Assembly (NCBI GenBank): GCA_014529385.2
Contig: CM043956.1
Location: forward strand, 91,528,721 to 91,592,720
From: Adiantum capillus-veneris
Lineage: Eukaryota > Streptophyta > Polypodiopsida > Polypodiales > Pteridaceae
Reading direction: 5' to 3'
Length of the DNA stretch: 64,000 bases
The notes below the pieces were generated by a model that worked only from the letters and a program-made list of their open reading frames with translations, did not search any database and was not told the DNA's origin. The position numbers and the translations under genes were made by a program. Numbering within the stretch: position 1 is the first letter of the stretch; each line of letters begins with the position of its first letter. Below are positions 1 through 11,137 of this stretch, in pieces.

Positions 1-431
1 CGTTCCCTCACTCCTTGCTAGCTCTCTCCACCTTTGAAGGTCTTTGAGGTCTTGGGATTGAGGCCGGGGACTAGTTCATGTTATTGCAAGTTAATTACGA
101 GCATAATATTGGTGCATGAAGCTTACCATCTTCATAGCATCAACAAGCTCTCAAGGAACACAAAGAATGTATTGTGTCAAGTCTCTCTACAAAAGCCTTT
201 TGGAGGGGGGACAGGCTCCAAGTAAATCCGATCCTCAATAGTTGTCAATTTCTCTAATTCTCTCCCTCTTTTGCAATTATTGTTCATGCCAAGCTAACTA
301 GGTATAATGTTTATTTTGCTACCTTCAATCAAGTACTCTCCCTATGTTCATTAAGAATTCTCTTAAGGAAATGCTCACTTATGTCACTTTAATTCCGCTT
401 CAATTAATGTTATTAGCCATATTCCGTTACA
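1..431 (+). repeat. 3' part of an LTR related to the LTRs of element A
   Basis: The sequence follows the last 430 or so bases of the element A LTRs (compare 19460-19889 and 26640-27070). It has the same CT-rich opening, the same block around the GGAGGGGGGAC motif, and the same ending just before CCGTTACA. It is clearly more diverged from the two A LTRs than they are from each other, so it is a different and older copy. The window begins inside it, so I cannot say whether it is a solo LTR or the 3' LTR of an element lying to the left. The short open frame at 34-225 is in this LTR and is not a gene. Confidence 0.8.
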
Positions 432-715
432 AGCCCCCATTATAGTATGGGAAGAGAGTGATCTAAGGGGCCTCTGTAGTGAAGACAATGCATTTTAAAA
501 TGGAGGGGTGCAATGTTTGCATGCCTTGCTCTATTTAAAAGCTATCAAACTTCACTTCTTCCCCTCGCTTGTAGTATATTCCTACTTAAGTGATATGCCC
601 TAGAAAGAAGGATATGCTTTTCGTAGTATATAATCTGCAGATACCAAACAAACCTACTTCTATCTTGGCAAATTCTACTAGGGCTATGTGGGGAATTTCT
701 ATCAAATGCATGCAC

Positions 716-1080
716 TTATGCATTTAACATTGTGCGCATGAAGGTGTCGGTACTGCTGGCATATGATCGGCCAACGATGGCTCCCTGCATATCTTGCACC
801 ATCTTGATTTGCTTGGGCAAAGTGGATTGATCTTCGACTTTCACCCTCTTCATATTTACCTTTTGCTCCTCCCATTGTTTGTGCATAGCTCTACTTTGGC
901 CATAATTCAAGTGGGAGGGAGGTCCTTTTTCAAGTCTCTGTAGCATATCTTCAAATTGCCAACAAGCATCGTTCTGATTTTATGGTGTGGGTCAAATTCT
1001 CTGATTCCTATTGATGCCAATAACTCGTAGTGGCCTTCTCCGCGCAGTCTGCACTCTATATTCTCTCAAACAGTGTTAAT
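716..1080 (-). pseudogene. unidentified gene-like fragment with one frameshift
   Basis: On the minus strand an open frame (716 to at least 970, first ATG at 946) has ordinary, non-repetitive amino-acid use. It is hydrophilic and contains stretches such as LEKGPPSHLNYGQSR. Upstream of about 970 the coding-like sequence continues in another frame (IECRLRGEGHYELLASIGI), which suggests one exon broken by a single-base indel. It matches no transposon domain I know, and I do not recognise the family. It could be a decayed exon of a host gene or a captured gene piece. No promoter or splice site can be placed with confidence. Confidence 0.35.
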
Positions 1081-1755
1081 GAAATCTTTAATAAAGATAT
1101 CATTCTCATTTATTTGCTAAATACTAGCATTGGCACACAATGAATTGCATGTATATACTCCTTGTGAATGGTCCACATGATAATTTTCCTTTGTTCATGC
1201 ATCACATTTGCGTAGGTCAATAAAATACAATTGCATAGCGCATTAGCATTCTTGCACATGTTAAACTATCAAAATATTAGATTAAACACAAACAACACAT
1301 AAAAATACTATCTCAAATCATAAGACATTGATTCACAATAGTTCGCACAAGTCATGATGATAATGCAAAGCTCATATGTTTCTTTTGCATGGGGAAGGGA
1401 AGTTGACTTACCATCATGATAGTAATATCGTTGCGTTATCAACGTAGTACCCATACAATGAGCCGATACTTTCCACAAGAACATCATATTCCTCATGTAA
1501 CCAAGGCGATGCCCCCGTGGTAAGCATCATTCTATAGAATGGTTAACGCACACACCCACGTTATGTGGTAAGTTACCCTATTATTAATGTACACTATGAC
1601 ACAAAGCATGCTACCACACAACACACACACAAGACAAACACACGAGTTGTGTGGTCAGATACTCTACTACTGCCAAGCACTATGATGCAGAGCACCCTTC
1701 CACACGACCCCCTCACTCCCTCTCTCTTCTCAACGTACCTACAAAGGTCGTCGTT

Positions 1756-1757
<2 letters not shown>
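1081..1757. other. no gene seen
   Basis: AT-rich sequence with only short chance open frames on both strands. Apart from a CA-rich stretch at about 1610-1650, just before the microsatellite, I see no repeats, terminal repeats or coding signal. Confidence 0.6.
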
Positions 1758-1842
<85 letters not shown>

Positions 1843-1861
1843 GTGTGTGTGTGTGTGTGTG
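1758..1861. repeat. compound (CT)n-(TG)n microsatellite
   Basis: An uninterrupted CT run of about 41 units (1758-1840) is followed directly by about 10 TG units (1842-1861). Long Leu-Ser and Arg-Glu open frames across it on both strands are products of the repeat and not proteins. Confidence 0.97.
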
Positions 1862-2678
1862 CACACGCAAAGGCTACCCTATGGGCCCGCATGGGCCGAT
1901 CTTTTTATTATGTTGGAGGACTGCCAACGGGCTTTTTTTTCTCAACATGCCCACCGATATATCGCATTTTTGCGACGGACCCACCGAGAAAAATAAAAAT
2001 CTTGGCGTGCTTTTTGTGGGTTAATAGGTCACCCTTAACCAGCTTAATTGTGATCATGTAAAGTGTAATTATGCTATAAATATGACAACAAAACTTAGTA
2101 ATCACAAAAATATTTACGTGATTACATAAAATTTTATATCCATTACCATCGTTTTGATGCTTGTTAAGGCTTGTAGATTAAGAAAAAAGTAAGAAATGTT
2201 TGTTTTACATCGTTTCTTGTAGAAATTTCCAACTTGTAGGTTGATTTTTGGGGATATGATCACTTTTTACCATCACATGATGGTCAAAGACAACGACGAG
2301 ATGAATAAAGTAATGTGAGACAAGTCCGCGCAGATCAGGAGCCAATTGAGATGTACAAGCTATAAAAAACAGCGTAAAATTTAGGACCCATTGTCCATTC
2401 TAAGCTCGCGGGGGAAAGAGGGGAGGTCACTCGATAATTATGTGACTATCACGTGAGTGCAGCAGAAGGGGTTATTTATTTTTAAATTTTCTCACATTTT
2501 CACGTTCAAAAGGGTCAGTGTAAATTGAAATTGTGAAAAAAAAATACAGATTGAACAAGAAAGGGGTGTATTTTAATTGTCAAAACTTCACAAATAAGGA
2601 GTTTAAAAAATAGTCCTTGAATGCACACAATATACACAATTTATATGTAGTGACCCCCAAGATTCTAAGTCCCCATAG
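1862..2678. other. no gene seen
   Basis: AT-rich, with homopolymer runs. I see no open frame of note, no terminal repeats and no similarity to other parts of the window. Confidence 0.55.
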
Positions 2679-2776
2679 CCCCTCAACAAGAGGGGCCACA
2701 AAGGCACATAGAATGGCTAAACAAGGGTCCCTATTTGGTCATTCTATGCACCCTTGTGGCCCCTCTTGTTGAGGGG
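2679..2776. repeat. foldback: 37-bp inverted repeat around a 24-bp loop
   Basis: The left arm (2679-2715) and right arm (2740-2776) are reverse complements with only about two mismatches. Each arm itself contains the small palindrome CCCCTCAACAAGAGGGG. The right arm is also the start of the first unit of the tandem duplication at 2746-2953. The structure would form a strong hairpin in DNA or RNA. It could be the end of a small foldback or MITE-like element, but I cannot find a target-site duplication. Confidence 0.85.
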
Positions 2777-2953
2777 CCTTGGGCCTTAGAATGGCAAATG
2801 GCCCTTTTTTTAATGCATGTCCATGGATAGAGATGTGGTGTTTCATGTATGCACCCTTGTGGCCCCTCTTGTTGAGGGGCCTTGGGCCTTAGAATGGCAA
2901 ATGGCCCTTTTTTTAATGCATGTCCATGGATAGAGATGTGGTGTTTCATGTAT
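2746..2953. repeat. tandem duplication, two 103-bp units
   Basis: The block starting GCACCCTTGTGG at 2748 recurs at 2851 with essentially no differences, giving a 103-bp period. The second copy ends near 2953. The minus-strand open frame at 2731-3147 runs through both copies only because the repeat lacks stops. It is not a recognisable protein. Confidence 0.93.
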
Positions 2954-5714
2954 TGAGAGCAGACCCCCCCTCCCCCCCATTTTGCTATGTTCTCAAAGGC
3001 CTCACAAATCATATGCACTGAACGCTCAACACTAGAAAATAGGCAAAATGAGGAGCCAATTTTTACTCCCTTGTGGCCACCCCCCTTTCTTGGCAATGTT
3101 TTTGGAAAGCCATTTCTCTGGTATTTAAAGCCAATTGTAGTATCCAACCAAAGGTTTCTTGATTAGTTGTTTGCATAGGCTCCAGTGGCACATATATTCT
3201 ATGTTAACAATACATGCATCTATAATTTATGTTTATACTTTCTCTATCCAAATCAGCTACATAGTAGGAGTCAAATCCACAATTTAATAGTTAAGTTTAC
3301 AAGGGTGGTAGCTATTGGTATCATGAGCAACAAACTAGCCAATGAATAGGGATATGTAAGAAGATTTGATACCAAAAACTTGGTAAGTATTTTTGCTAGT
3401 CTCATAATTGCTCAAAAGAAGGTGGATACTCAAAGGCTTTACAATATATGTATGATGAAACATGAATCAATAAAACTTTAATTGTTCACCTATCAATCAC
3501 CGATATACATCGACACCTCCATCTCAAGCTGTCCTTGCTCTAAGTCAAGCTAAGCATAGGCATACTAATATAGAAACAATAACATGTTGGAAAGCAAGAA
3601 CTTAGATATCTCAACTTGTCAAATGTTGCTAATAAAGTAGGATATATTCAACATCCCCAAATAATGCCATCTAGACAAAGGTTACGATTCACATTAATAA
3701 GAATAATTAAGCTACAATCAAAATATTGCTTGAATTTCTTCGTGGTGGAGTGATTAAGACTTGAGACTTGAAACATCTTAGAGGCAACCAATAACAGCAA
3801 ATCGGAATATCCATAAAAGTCAACAATGTTTGTCATATTGGTATGAGACTCTAGTAATATAAATTAAATACTCTCACACAATACAAGACCATTCAAAAAA
3901 AACATGTTTATATTGCACCAAAATGGGTATAAATACAAAAGCATTTATAAAGGATTCCAACCTCATGAAAAAATTTACAAAGGGAGACAATGTTGTTGTT
4001 GTCAGGCTTCTCTTACAAGTATTTGTCTGCCTGATCTAGAGATTCATAAACACTTGAGTATTTGTGTGTCTATGACACTAGGGAAGATTGTAGTACTTTA
4101 TAAAGGAATTTTCTAAGAGCTCCTAGAGAGTAGTTATCGGTTCAAGATTCTACACAAATCCTATTATTCTTATCAAAATCTTTGAACATGGTATTGTAAG
4201 GTTCCTCACGGACCAAGAATAGAGTGTCTTCCATTTGTGCACATGGTTGCTTGCTCATGTCCCCTCAAAAAAATTTGACTTCGTAAGTTACCACCAGAGC
4301 ACAAAGGGATAAAGTACAAAATGATATCATTCTAATAATCTAGTGACAACTATACAAGGAAGAAATTAGAAGGAGAATCTTTGATAACTCTCCATAGATA
4401 ATGTTACTTACTTTCATCGTGAGAATCACATGCTACGCAACACTAGATGGTGCACCAATGCCACCGACAAAATATCACCCCCCAATGATAGGAGGAGCCT
4501 TGCTTACTTTTGATGATAGAGGTGTGAGGCCCTAGGCATTGAAATCCATAAAGAGATTGATTGTCTCCGGCGTGATAAACTTAGAGATCGAGATGATGTC
4601 AGGCTCTAAATGTAAGCTACAAGGATATTTTCCATACCATATATCTTTATGTTGGAGATGGACCCTTGCAATTCCCACTCACCATTTACACCTCATGTTG
4701 TTATGGTGTACAAGTCATGTGAGCTCATACTTTTTCCACCTTTGGGAATAGAGATTTGCATGTAGTGTTAGTGAATGAAAGTAGGAGGAGAAGGAGCTTG
4801 TTACAAGTTGCAATGGAGGTGAGAGAAGGAGAAGAAGCTAGATTGGTGTGAAAATATGTGGTGGATAGGGGGAAGAGAAGGGGGAGGAGCTTGCTTGGTG
4901 CTACAATGGAGGTGGGAGAAAACTAGGCAAGAGAGCTTGGGAAAGGGTTTGTAGAGAGAGAAAAATACCTTTTAGCTATAGAATAGGTTGGGGAGACTTT
5001 GGAATGTGAAAAAAGGTATTTTGAAAAAAATGGATTGTAAGTACACGGTTTTTACTTTTGGGGGTCAAAAAATACTTTTCTAACCATGAAGTAGGTTTGG
5101 AGGGCTATTAAGGAGGAAAAATATAAGTTTTGAAAATTTTTGAAAATTTCAAATTTAGTGTATTTCTAAAGCGAAGCCAAAAAGTTGGGAGAACGAGGTC
5201 AAAATGGTCCCCCATCCCTTTCATCTAGACACCTCCCTTACCTTCTCACTAGGTAAGAGGCCATTAAAACGTATAAGGCTATCTTATCCCTCTAATGTTT
5301 TGAGGGTATAGAGTGTGTCCACCACCCTCTTCCCATTGGTTGGCCTCTAATTAACCTTAATCCGAAAAGTCCCCTAGAGGGTTCATATTTTTCCTAATGT
5401 TCTAGCTAATGCATAAGTATACGCTCTAATAAAATCTATGTGATGAGATACAAGTGCTTGTATGGATTATGTTTATCTTGATATATAAACTTTGAAATAG
5501 AGATTTATTATGCTAGTTCTAGAAATATTATGAAATTCAGTAGACATCACTTTAGGAATATATTTGTGTATCAAATTAATTATTCATTATATAACATGGT
5601 AAGACCATCACAATTTACATTGTCCATCAAGAGACATACTCAATAATGAGTCGATTTCAAATAAATTATCAGTAACTTTTACATAAGGGAGTTTATCATG
5701 AGATTCAAATAACA
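2954..5714. other. 2.7 kb without a recognisable gene
   Basis: Several 60-70 codon open frames occur here (3648-3836 minus, 3904-4116 plus, 4539-4751 plus), but none has a domain, a repeat family match in this window or extended coding character. The sequence is AT-rich with purine-rich stretches (4780-4960). It may be very old transposon remnants or plain intergenic DNA. Confidence 0.55.
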
Positions 5715-6231
5715 TCATGTAGACTCATAGTCTGCAACAAGAAGTTCTTCACCACTTTCTATATGGCGTAAGATTTCAACACAAGCATAGCCACATTTCT
5801 CCAAGGTAATGTGTGTTGTGGTGGCTTTATGCCATGGTGGAAAATTGGGATCAAAAGTATAACATACATTTGGGCTCATACTCAAACCATGGGTGCTATT
5901 TATATATCTTGCTAAATTTATATCTTCTACGTTACCAATAATGTGCACTTCATTATCCACACAATTAACACTTGGATCCTCTAGAAGTGAATACCTAGCT
6001 ATCCTTGGAGATACCTCACACAACTTCTTAGAAGTCTCATAGAAATAATCACCCATAATGGAGAATAGACATACCCTTTTGAAGAGGTGTATGCACAAAA
6101 AGCCCATGACTAGCTCCTTGTATATTTGAAGCTCGTACTTCAAACATTACACCACTTATCTCAAAAAAATTATCCTTTGGAATGGGAAAAGTTCTTATAC
6201 CAAGAGGATCATCAAACCACAATCTTATCAT
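5715..6231 (-). pseudogene. SET-domain protein fragment, frameshifted
   Basis: Read on the minus strand, the first frame (6231 to about 6055) gives FEVRASNIQGASHGLFV and LQKGMSI, the opening of a SET domain (the usual form is a glycine-rich G-x-G-L-F loop). Translation then has to shift frame near 6055. It continues to 5715 with GDYFYETSKK, then NLARYINSTHG in the place of the cofactor-binding N-H-S-C region, and ends GEELLVADYES, matching the closing G-E-E-L-x-x-D-Y motif. SET proteins are lysine methyltransferases for histones and other proteins. Here the expected NHSC is altered to NSTHG, and the frame is broken. It is about 170 codons with no pre-SET or other domains, so it looks like a single exon or a captured or retroposed gene piece. 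A possible splice acceptor (TTGTATTGCAG, minus) lies just upstream at about 6245-6254. Confidence 0.7.
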
Positions 6232-8819
6232 TTTTTATTGAGTCTGCAATACAAAAATGTTTAACACATCCTAGTTAAAAAATATCAAATATTATAGACT
6301 ATATATTTTGATTAATTTTTTTATATCATGAAGGAATCATTTAGCATAGTAAAGAATCAATTTTTCATCTTTCAATTTACATTGTAGGAGTTCTTATTAG
6401 ATATGTCACTTCAAATTATTGATGTTATGAATAATAATTTATCTTGCCTAAGATTGTATACTATTAACAAAAGGTTCACTACTTGATACTTTTGAACCCA
6501 AATAAACTCAAAGATCTTAAGTGGATGATTAATTATATACTTGACAATAAAATTGGTGACATTACATTTTTTGAAGTCAACGTCAAGATATGCGCACGGG
6601 TTAGAAGCCTTGCTTTTCATAAATGGTGTCAAAGCCCTTTGCTTTGTACAATAGGCAATCTTTGCCAACTTAAAAGCTAAAATGTAGAAAAACATGAAAA
6701 CTTGAAATTGTCTAACTTGGTTGCCCTACTGTGACCAGTTGTCTTGAGTTTTTGAAATTTAATAACTCGCTTAAATTTGGCTCCTAGCCATATTTGTTCC
6801 TTGAATGAGTTAGCGTATGTACCATATATGCCCTTGTGTGATTTTAAAAACATACAGACATCTTGGCAAGTTTATTCAAGTTCGTATGCTATTAGCATAT
6901 TCCAAACTTTGGAAACCACTATGCCAAATGTTGAAAGTGAAGCCTTGCTCCACATAAGTACTCCCGCACTGTTATGGTGCTCATAGCTAACACATACTCT
7001 TGCCAATGTACAATGGCAAAACAAGAGAAAGTTGACCTTGTCGAGCTGTACTACAATGTGTTGAAAAACAAAAAAATACTTGCAGTAGATGTGCCTTGTA
7101 CCTGCTTGACTTGATTACCTAGACGGAGCCTTGCTCTAGTGATGTCTTGAAGAAATCGTCTGATCACACTTGTCGATAATGGGTGGATCTTGTCGTTGTC
7201 TGATTGCTTCAATGACAGACAACTGGCCTACAAGTCAATCCCTAGCAACTTTCTTGATGGCTTCTTGGAATTGTAGTTAAGGGTCGGCCTTGGTGAGTAC
7301 CTATGCCTCCTTCATCAAGGCAATAGGTTGTGCCGATCGTCATGAGAGTTTTAAGCACTACCATGCCATGACCTTTACCATGCAGGGGAAGAAGCCTTGC
7401 TTGTAAACAAAATCATTTCTCACGCAAGCCTTGATTGACTGTGAGTTGTTACACATCGTGTGGTCAAAAACAAAAATATCATGCTTTTGGTAACATTGCC
7501 AAGCCTTGCTATAGCTTAACACGAGTCGTGCTTGTCTCAGATAATGGGCCAGCAAATCATATATGAATAAGCCATATGTTTGTGCAATCCTAGAAATGAA
7601 CAATCAATCATGCATGCCAATCCATGCAGAGAAATGGAATTGACCAAGCTCAGTAACAACCTTGTTGTAAAGGCAATCAAGCCATGCTTTAACCAACCCC
7701 TTGGGCGACAATCAGTGCCTAAGTTGGAGTTGACAAACCTCAACAAAATTCAAATTATTTCATAACCATCATGAAATTGAAGTGGAAACTTAAACATAGT
7801 ACCTGAAGTCCTGTCGAAATATGCATGAAGACAACATAGTTGAGGGTACTTGCTCTATCCCTTGGATATTTGTGCATGCAGGTGGAAGCAATATCATCCG
7901 ATGAAGGCTTACCCATAAACACAATTTCTCCATTCTTTCCGTATTAGTTTGGCTCCATTTGACCACTCCTAGCATGTCTTTTTTTTAGTCTTTTGATTTT
8001 TGTATGGCTTTTTCCAGCACTTAATTGAGATCCCAACTTTCAAAACTCTACCATGGGCTAATGCTCTTAACTAGGGGTTGCAAAATCTGTAGACCAACGG
8101 CGATGGTGGACATCCTGCAGCATCCTTTCTCGCCCACAATGCTTTGTAGAGAACTCAGGAGCCGGCATTGCAGAATCGAACCAACATTTCAAGAGGTGAA
8201 TTGGGGAGGGGGGTCAGTAGTCCGTGGGCTCCCTCCCTTGGAGGTAATTTAATTGCCCTAAGGCCCTTGTCCTTGGGTTCTTAAGTGGGAAAAGAAGAAT
8301 GCCACAAAGCCATGGAGGACTCTGCATCTTCTACGAGCCAAAGTGAGAGAGAGAGAGAGAGAGAACACGATGTGTGTTGCTTCCCGGAGTGCACTGCAGA
8401 AACGTGAAACACTCCGAGTCCCGTCCACGCGCTCCTGTAGAACCTGACTTTGTAGTATTTGCTGATGGTCATCGTACTTCCTTCCTTTGCCCCAAGCGGC
8501 TCTGCACACGATAACCCGTCTTCGACCTCTTGTGTAGAACCCTTGCTCACGCCTTTGCCTTCATCTTCCTCGTCCTCAACTCATGCACATGCAAAAACTT
8601 GCATGAGAGAAAAAGATGCGAGAGAGGCCTTACACTCGCATGAGAGAAAGAGAGAGAGAAGCCATGCAACTCTCCTTCCCATCCCCTCCATTGCTACTCT
8701 CCCCTGTGCTCTGATCCAGTAAAAGGCCAAAGGGTGGACTGGCATACCGTTCTCCTCCCAACTGTTAAGTATGGAGCCTGATTTAACCCTTGTAATTTTC
8801 TGTGATAAAAATGCACATT
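6232..8819. other. 2.6 kb without a recognisable gene
   Basis: Short open frames on both strands show no domain. The 9-mer AGCCTTGCT occurs five times in one orientation within 900 bp (6606, 6941, 7137, 7393, 7502), an unexplained excess. GA-rich stretches lie at about 8345-8364 and 8641-8660. The frames at 8258-8722 cross these and are probably not genes. Confidence 0.55.
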
Positions 8820-9366
8820 TGTAAGGCCCCCATTATGGGGAGAAGCCATCGTGCGTGAAGAAAAATCACTCGCCGGAAACCAAAATTTTCACGGCCAGTC
8901 TCGAGCCCTTTCCGCCGGAATATTAGGGCCAGACGGCGGCCGAAAAGTGGTCGAAAAACGACCGGTAGGTTGGCCGGTTTTTCCGATAGAATGGCCGGTG
9001 GCTGGTGGTTGGAAGTCAATGGCCGGTGGCCGGTGGCCGATTTCAAAGGAGGACTTGTCTTCTCAAGGGCGGCCACACATGGGCGGATTGGAGGGTCCGA
9101 TTTGCACTTGTCTACACAAGGGCGGCTACACATGGTCATGAGAGGCAGCCCTTTTGACCTATAAAAGGAGGCCATTTCTACACACATTTCATAGTGTGAA
9201 GTTGATGCAACAAAGTGGGTGTGAGGTGGTGAGAGTGAAGCAAGGTGGAAGCTCTATCAAGGGTATAATCCCTTTGTAACCTACTTCTTGTTTGAAATAC
9301 TAAAGCCATTAAGTGGCTGCTTTCCCCATGGATGTAGCCCACATTGGGTGAACCACGTATATCGTG

Positions 9367-9441
<75 letters not shown>

Positions 9442-9524
9442 ATAATCTCTCGTGTGTGTAAATTATCTCTCTCCATTAAGTAATCTACTCAATTATCTAC
9501 TTAGCTACGTCATATTTCCTAACA
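8820..9524 (+). repeat. 5' LTR of copia element E
   Basis: The block is bounded by TG at 8820 and CA at 9524 and is followed, two bases later, by a primer-binding site. It has a promoter-like layout: CCGG-rich repeats (8960-9045), a pair of AAGGGCGG(C/T)(C/T)ACACATGG direct repeats (9065-9082 and 9118-9135), and then a TATA box (TATAAAAG, 9160-9167). A (CT)n tract of 66 bp (9371-9436) lies downstream of the likely transcription start and would be in the transcript. The 3' LTR is not in the window, so the left boundary rests on the TG and the length (705 bp) only. Confidence 0.7.
9160..9167 (+). promoter_or_regulatory. TATA box of the element E LTR
   Basis: TATAAAAG inside the LTR, about 360 bp before its end and 24 bp downstream of the second of two near-identical 18-bp direct repeats. 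Position and sequence fit an RNA polymerase II core promoter driving the retroelement transcript. Confidence 0.6.
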
Positions 9525-9526
9525 AC

Positions 9527-9538
9527 TGGTTTCAGCAC
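9527..9538 (+). other. primer-binding site of element E
   Basis: TGGTTTCAGCAC directly after the LTR resembles the initiator-methionine tRNA complement TGGTATCAGAGC used by most plant LTR retrotransposons, with three differences. Confidence 0.6.
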
Positions 9539-9597
9539 AAGGTTTGCTCGTAGCTAAATTATCTCAAGGAAAGGATTCCTTGAATTGAGTGGGACTA

Positions 9598-9896
9598 ATG
9601 ACGGGGGAAGGGAAGCTCAAGATCAAGAAGTTCAACAGCAAAAACTACCAACATTGGAAAATGCAGATTGAGGACTATCTCTACCAGAAGGACCTCTATT
9701 TGCCACTAGGTGGTCTTGCAAAGAAGCCCGCAACGATGGCAGATGAAGCATGGATTGTCCTTGATCAAAAGGCACTGGGAACAATCCAGTTAAGCTTGGC
9801 ATCAAGGTGGCCTTCAATGTTTCGGAGATGAAGACCAGAGAGGACTTGTTCTACGAGAATCGGCATCCAATAAGGTATTTCTCATGAAGTGTTTGT
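9598..9896 (+). pseudogene. copia Gag N-terminus (element E), truncated
   Basis: From ATG 9598 the frame gives a basic N-terminus, then FNSKNYQHWKMQIEDYLYQKD and later MADEAWIVLDQKALGTIQLSL. This is the usual start of Ty1/copia Gag (DUF4219 followed by the UBN2 family), which forms the particle that packages element RNA. A GTG nine bases upstream is in frame, but ATG 9598 is preferred. The frame ends at about 9831 after one shift. The gag-like reading then continues in another frame (EMKTREDLF) until about 9896, where the sequence switches abruptly to element F. Protease, integrase and reverse transcriptase are absent, so E is a 5' fragment. Confidence 0.75.
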
Positions 9897-10292
9897 AAAA
9901 GACAGAGGTTCCTCAACATTATGTAAGCTAGACATAGCCAAAGCATAACAATTTGATGCATAAGATGCATGGAGAGAGCCTCAACGAGTACGACTAGACA
10001 AAGGTGCATCCAATTTACTGTCACGCAACGTATGCACCAGCCATTTTGGCATACCTCTAGCCTGCTCATTTTCAGCCCTTTCCTCATCAAGTACATCATG
10101 TACATCTGCATCACTAATAGGCTGATCTGTAACATTTTCAGAACCCCCATAGGCTGTACATTTGCCTCATTGGAATTTACATTCGTATTTCCACCACTGA
10201 AAAGAGGCAACAAAGTGTCATAAATGTCCTTTGAGCTTACATTATTGTCTCTAGTACATGACAGCAAGGCTGAACAAAATCTTCCACAAACA

Positions 10293-10985
10293 CTACATGC
10301 CAAGAAACCAGAATACGCTTTGTTCGCGGATGATACAACCTGTAACCTTTGCTTTCAGCACTATAACCAACAAAAATACATTTGACAGCCTTATCATCCA
10401 ATTTTCTGTGTTGCGTTTGTGGCACCAAAGCATATGCCAAACAACCAAAAACACGCATGTGCTCAATAGAAGTCTTTCTATCATGCCATGCTTCATGTGG
10501 AGTAATACAAAAATACATTTGACAACCTTATCATCCAATTTTCTGTGCTGCGTTTGTGGCACCAAAGCATATGCCAAACAACCAAAAACACGCATGTGCT
10601 CAATAGAAGGCTTTCTATCATGCCATGCTTCATGTGGAGTAATAGACTGCAAAGCTTTCGTAGGACATCTGTTTAGTACATAAGTGGCACACATGATGGC
10701 CTCAAGCCAAAAAGAATGCGACAAAGCTTGTCTTTTGACCATACATCGTGCCATTTCCGTAAGTGACCTGTTTTTCCTCTCAGCAACACCATTTTGCTGA
10801 GGTGTATTAGGCATTGTACATTGGTGTTTTATCCCACGACTAGCCAGAAATGCATTAAATTCATGAGACATATACTCCCCCCCCCCCCCCTCGATCAAAA
10901 CGGAGGATGCCCATAGTACATTTTGAGACATTTTCAGCCATAGCCAAAAATTGTTTGAAGCACATGAAAACTTCGGAAAGTGGCT
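10293..10985 (-). pseudogene. copia integrase C-terminal half (element F)
   Basis: The minus-strand frame shows GGEYMSHEFNAFLASRGIKH, then TPQQNGVAERKNRSL with the third catalytic acid (Glu) of the D-D-E integrase core. The C-terminal FGCLAYALVPQTQ segment with VKCIFVGYS follows. Integrase inserts the element cDNA into the genome. The first catalytic acids are missing because the preceding 1.1 kb is deleted. A 137-bp tandem duplication inside the reading region (10371-10644) shifts the frame. An unusual C run (10880-10890) lies just upstream of the YMSHEF block and probably reflects slippage. Confidence 0.85.
10371..10644. repeat. tandem duplication in element F, 137-bp period
   Basis: CAAAAATACATTTGAC begins at 10371 and again at 10508. 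The following ~135 bp are nearly identical, through the TTCATGTGGAGTAATA block. Element D has only one copy, so the duplication arose in F or its lineage. Because 137 is not a multiple of three, it breaks the integrase frame. Confidence 0.95.
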
Positions 10986-11137
10986 GCCTAGTCCTGTTTT
11001 TTTGGAAAGTGGCTCTTGCAACAGCAATGTGCATAATGCACCAAACTTGACAACCTCAGGATTTCCTTGGGTCATTAGTCTCCAAGTACTAGCAAAAGTC
11101 TAGCATGAATCTGGTAAGGCATCAAGAACAGTCTGCA

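Noticed and set aside
1565-2061. Long open frames with poly Leu-Ser or Arg-Glu on both strands
   Set aside because: They are produced by the (CT)n microsatellite, which lacks stops in several frames. The flanks show no domain.
2731-3147. 138-codon minus-strand frame
   Set aside because: Runs through the 103-bp tandem duplication; no recognisable domain, and its apparent internal repeat is the DNA duplication.
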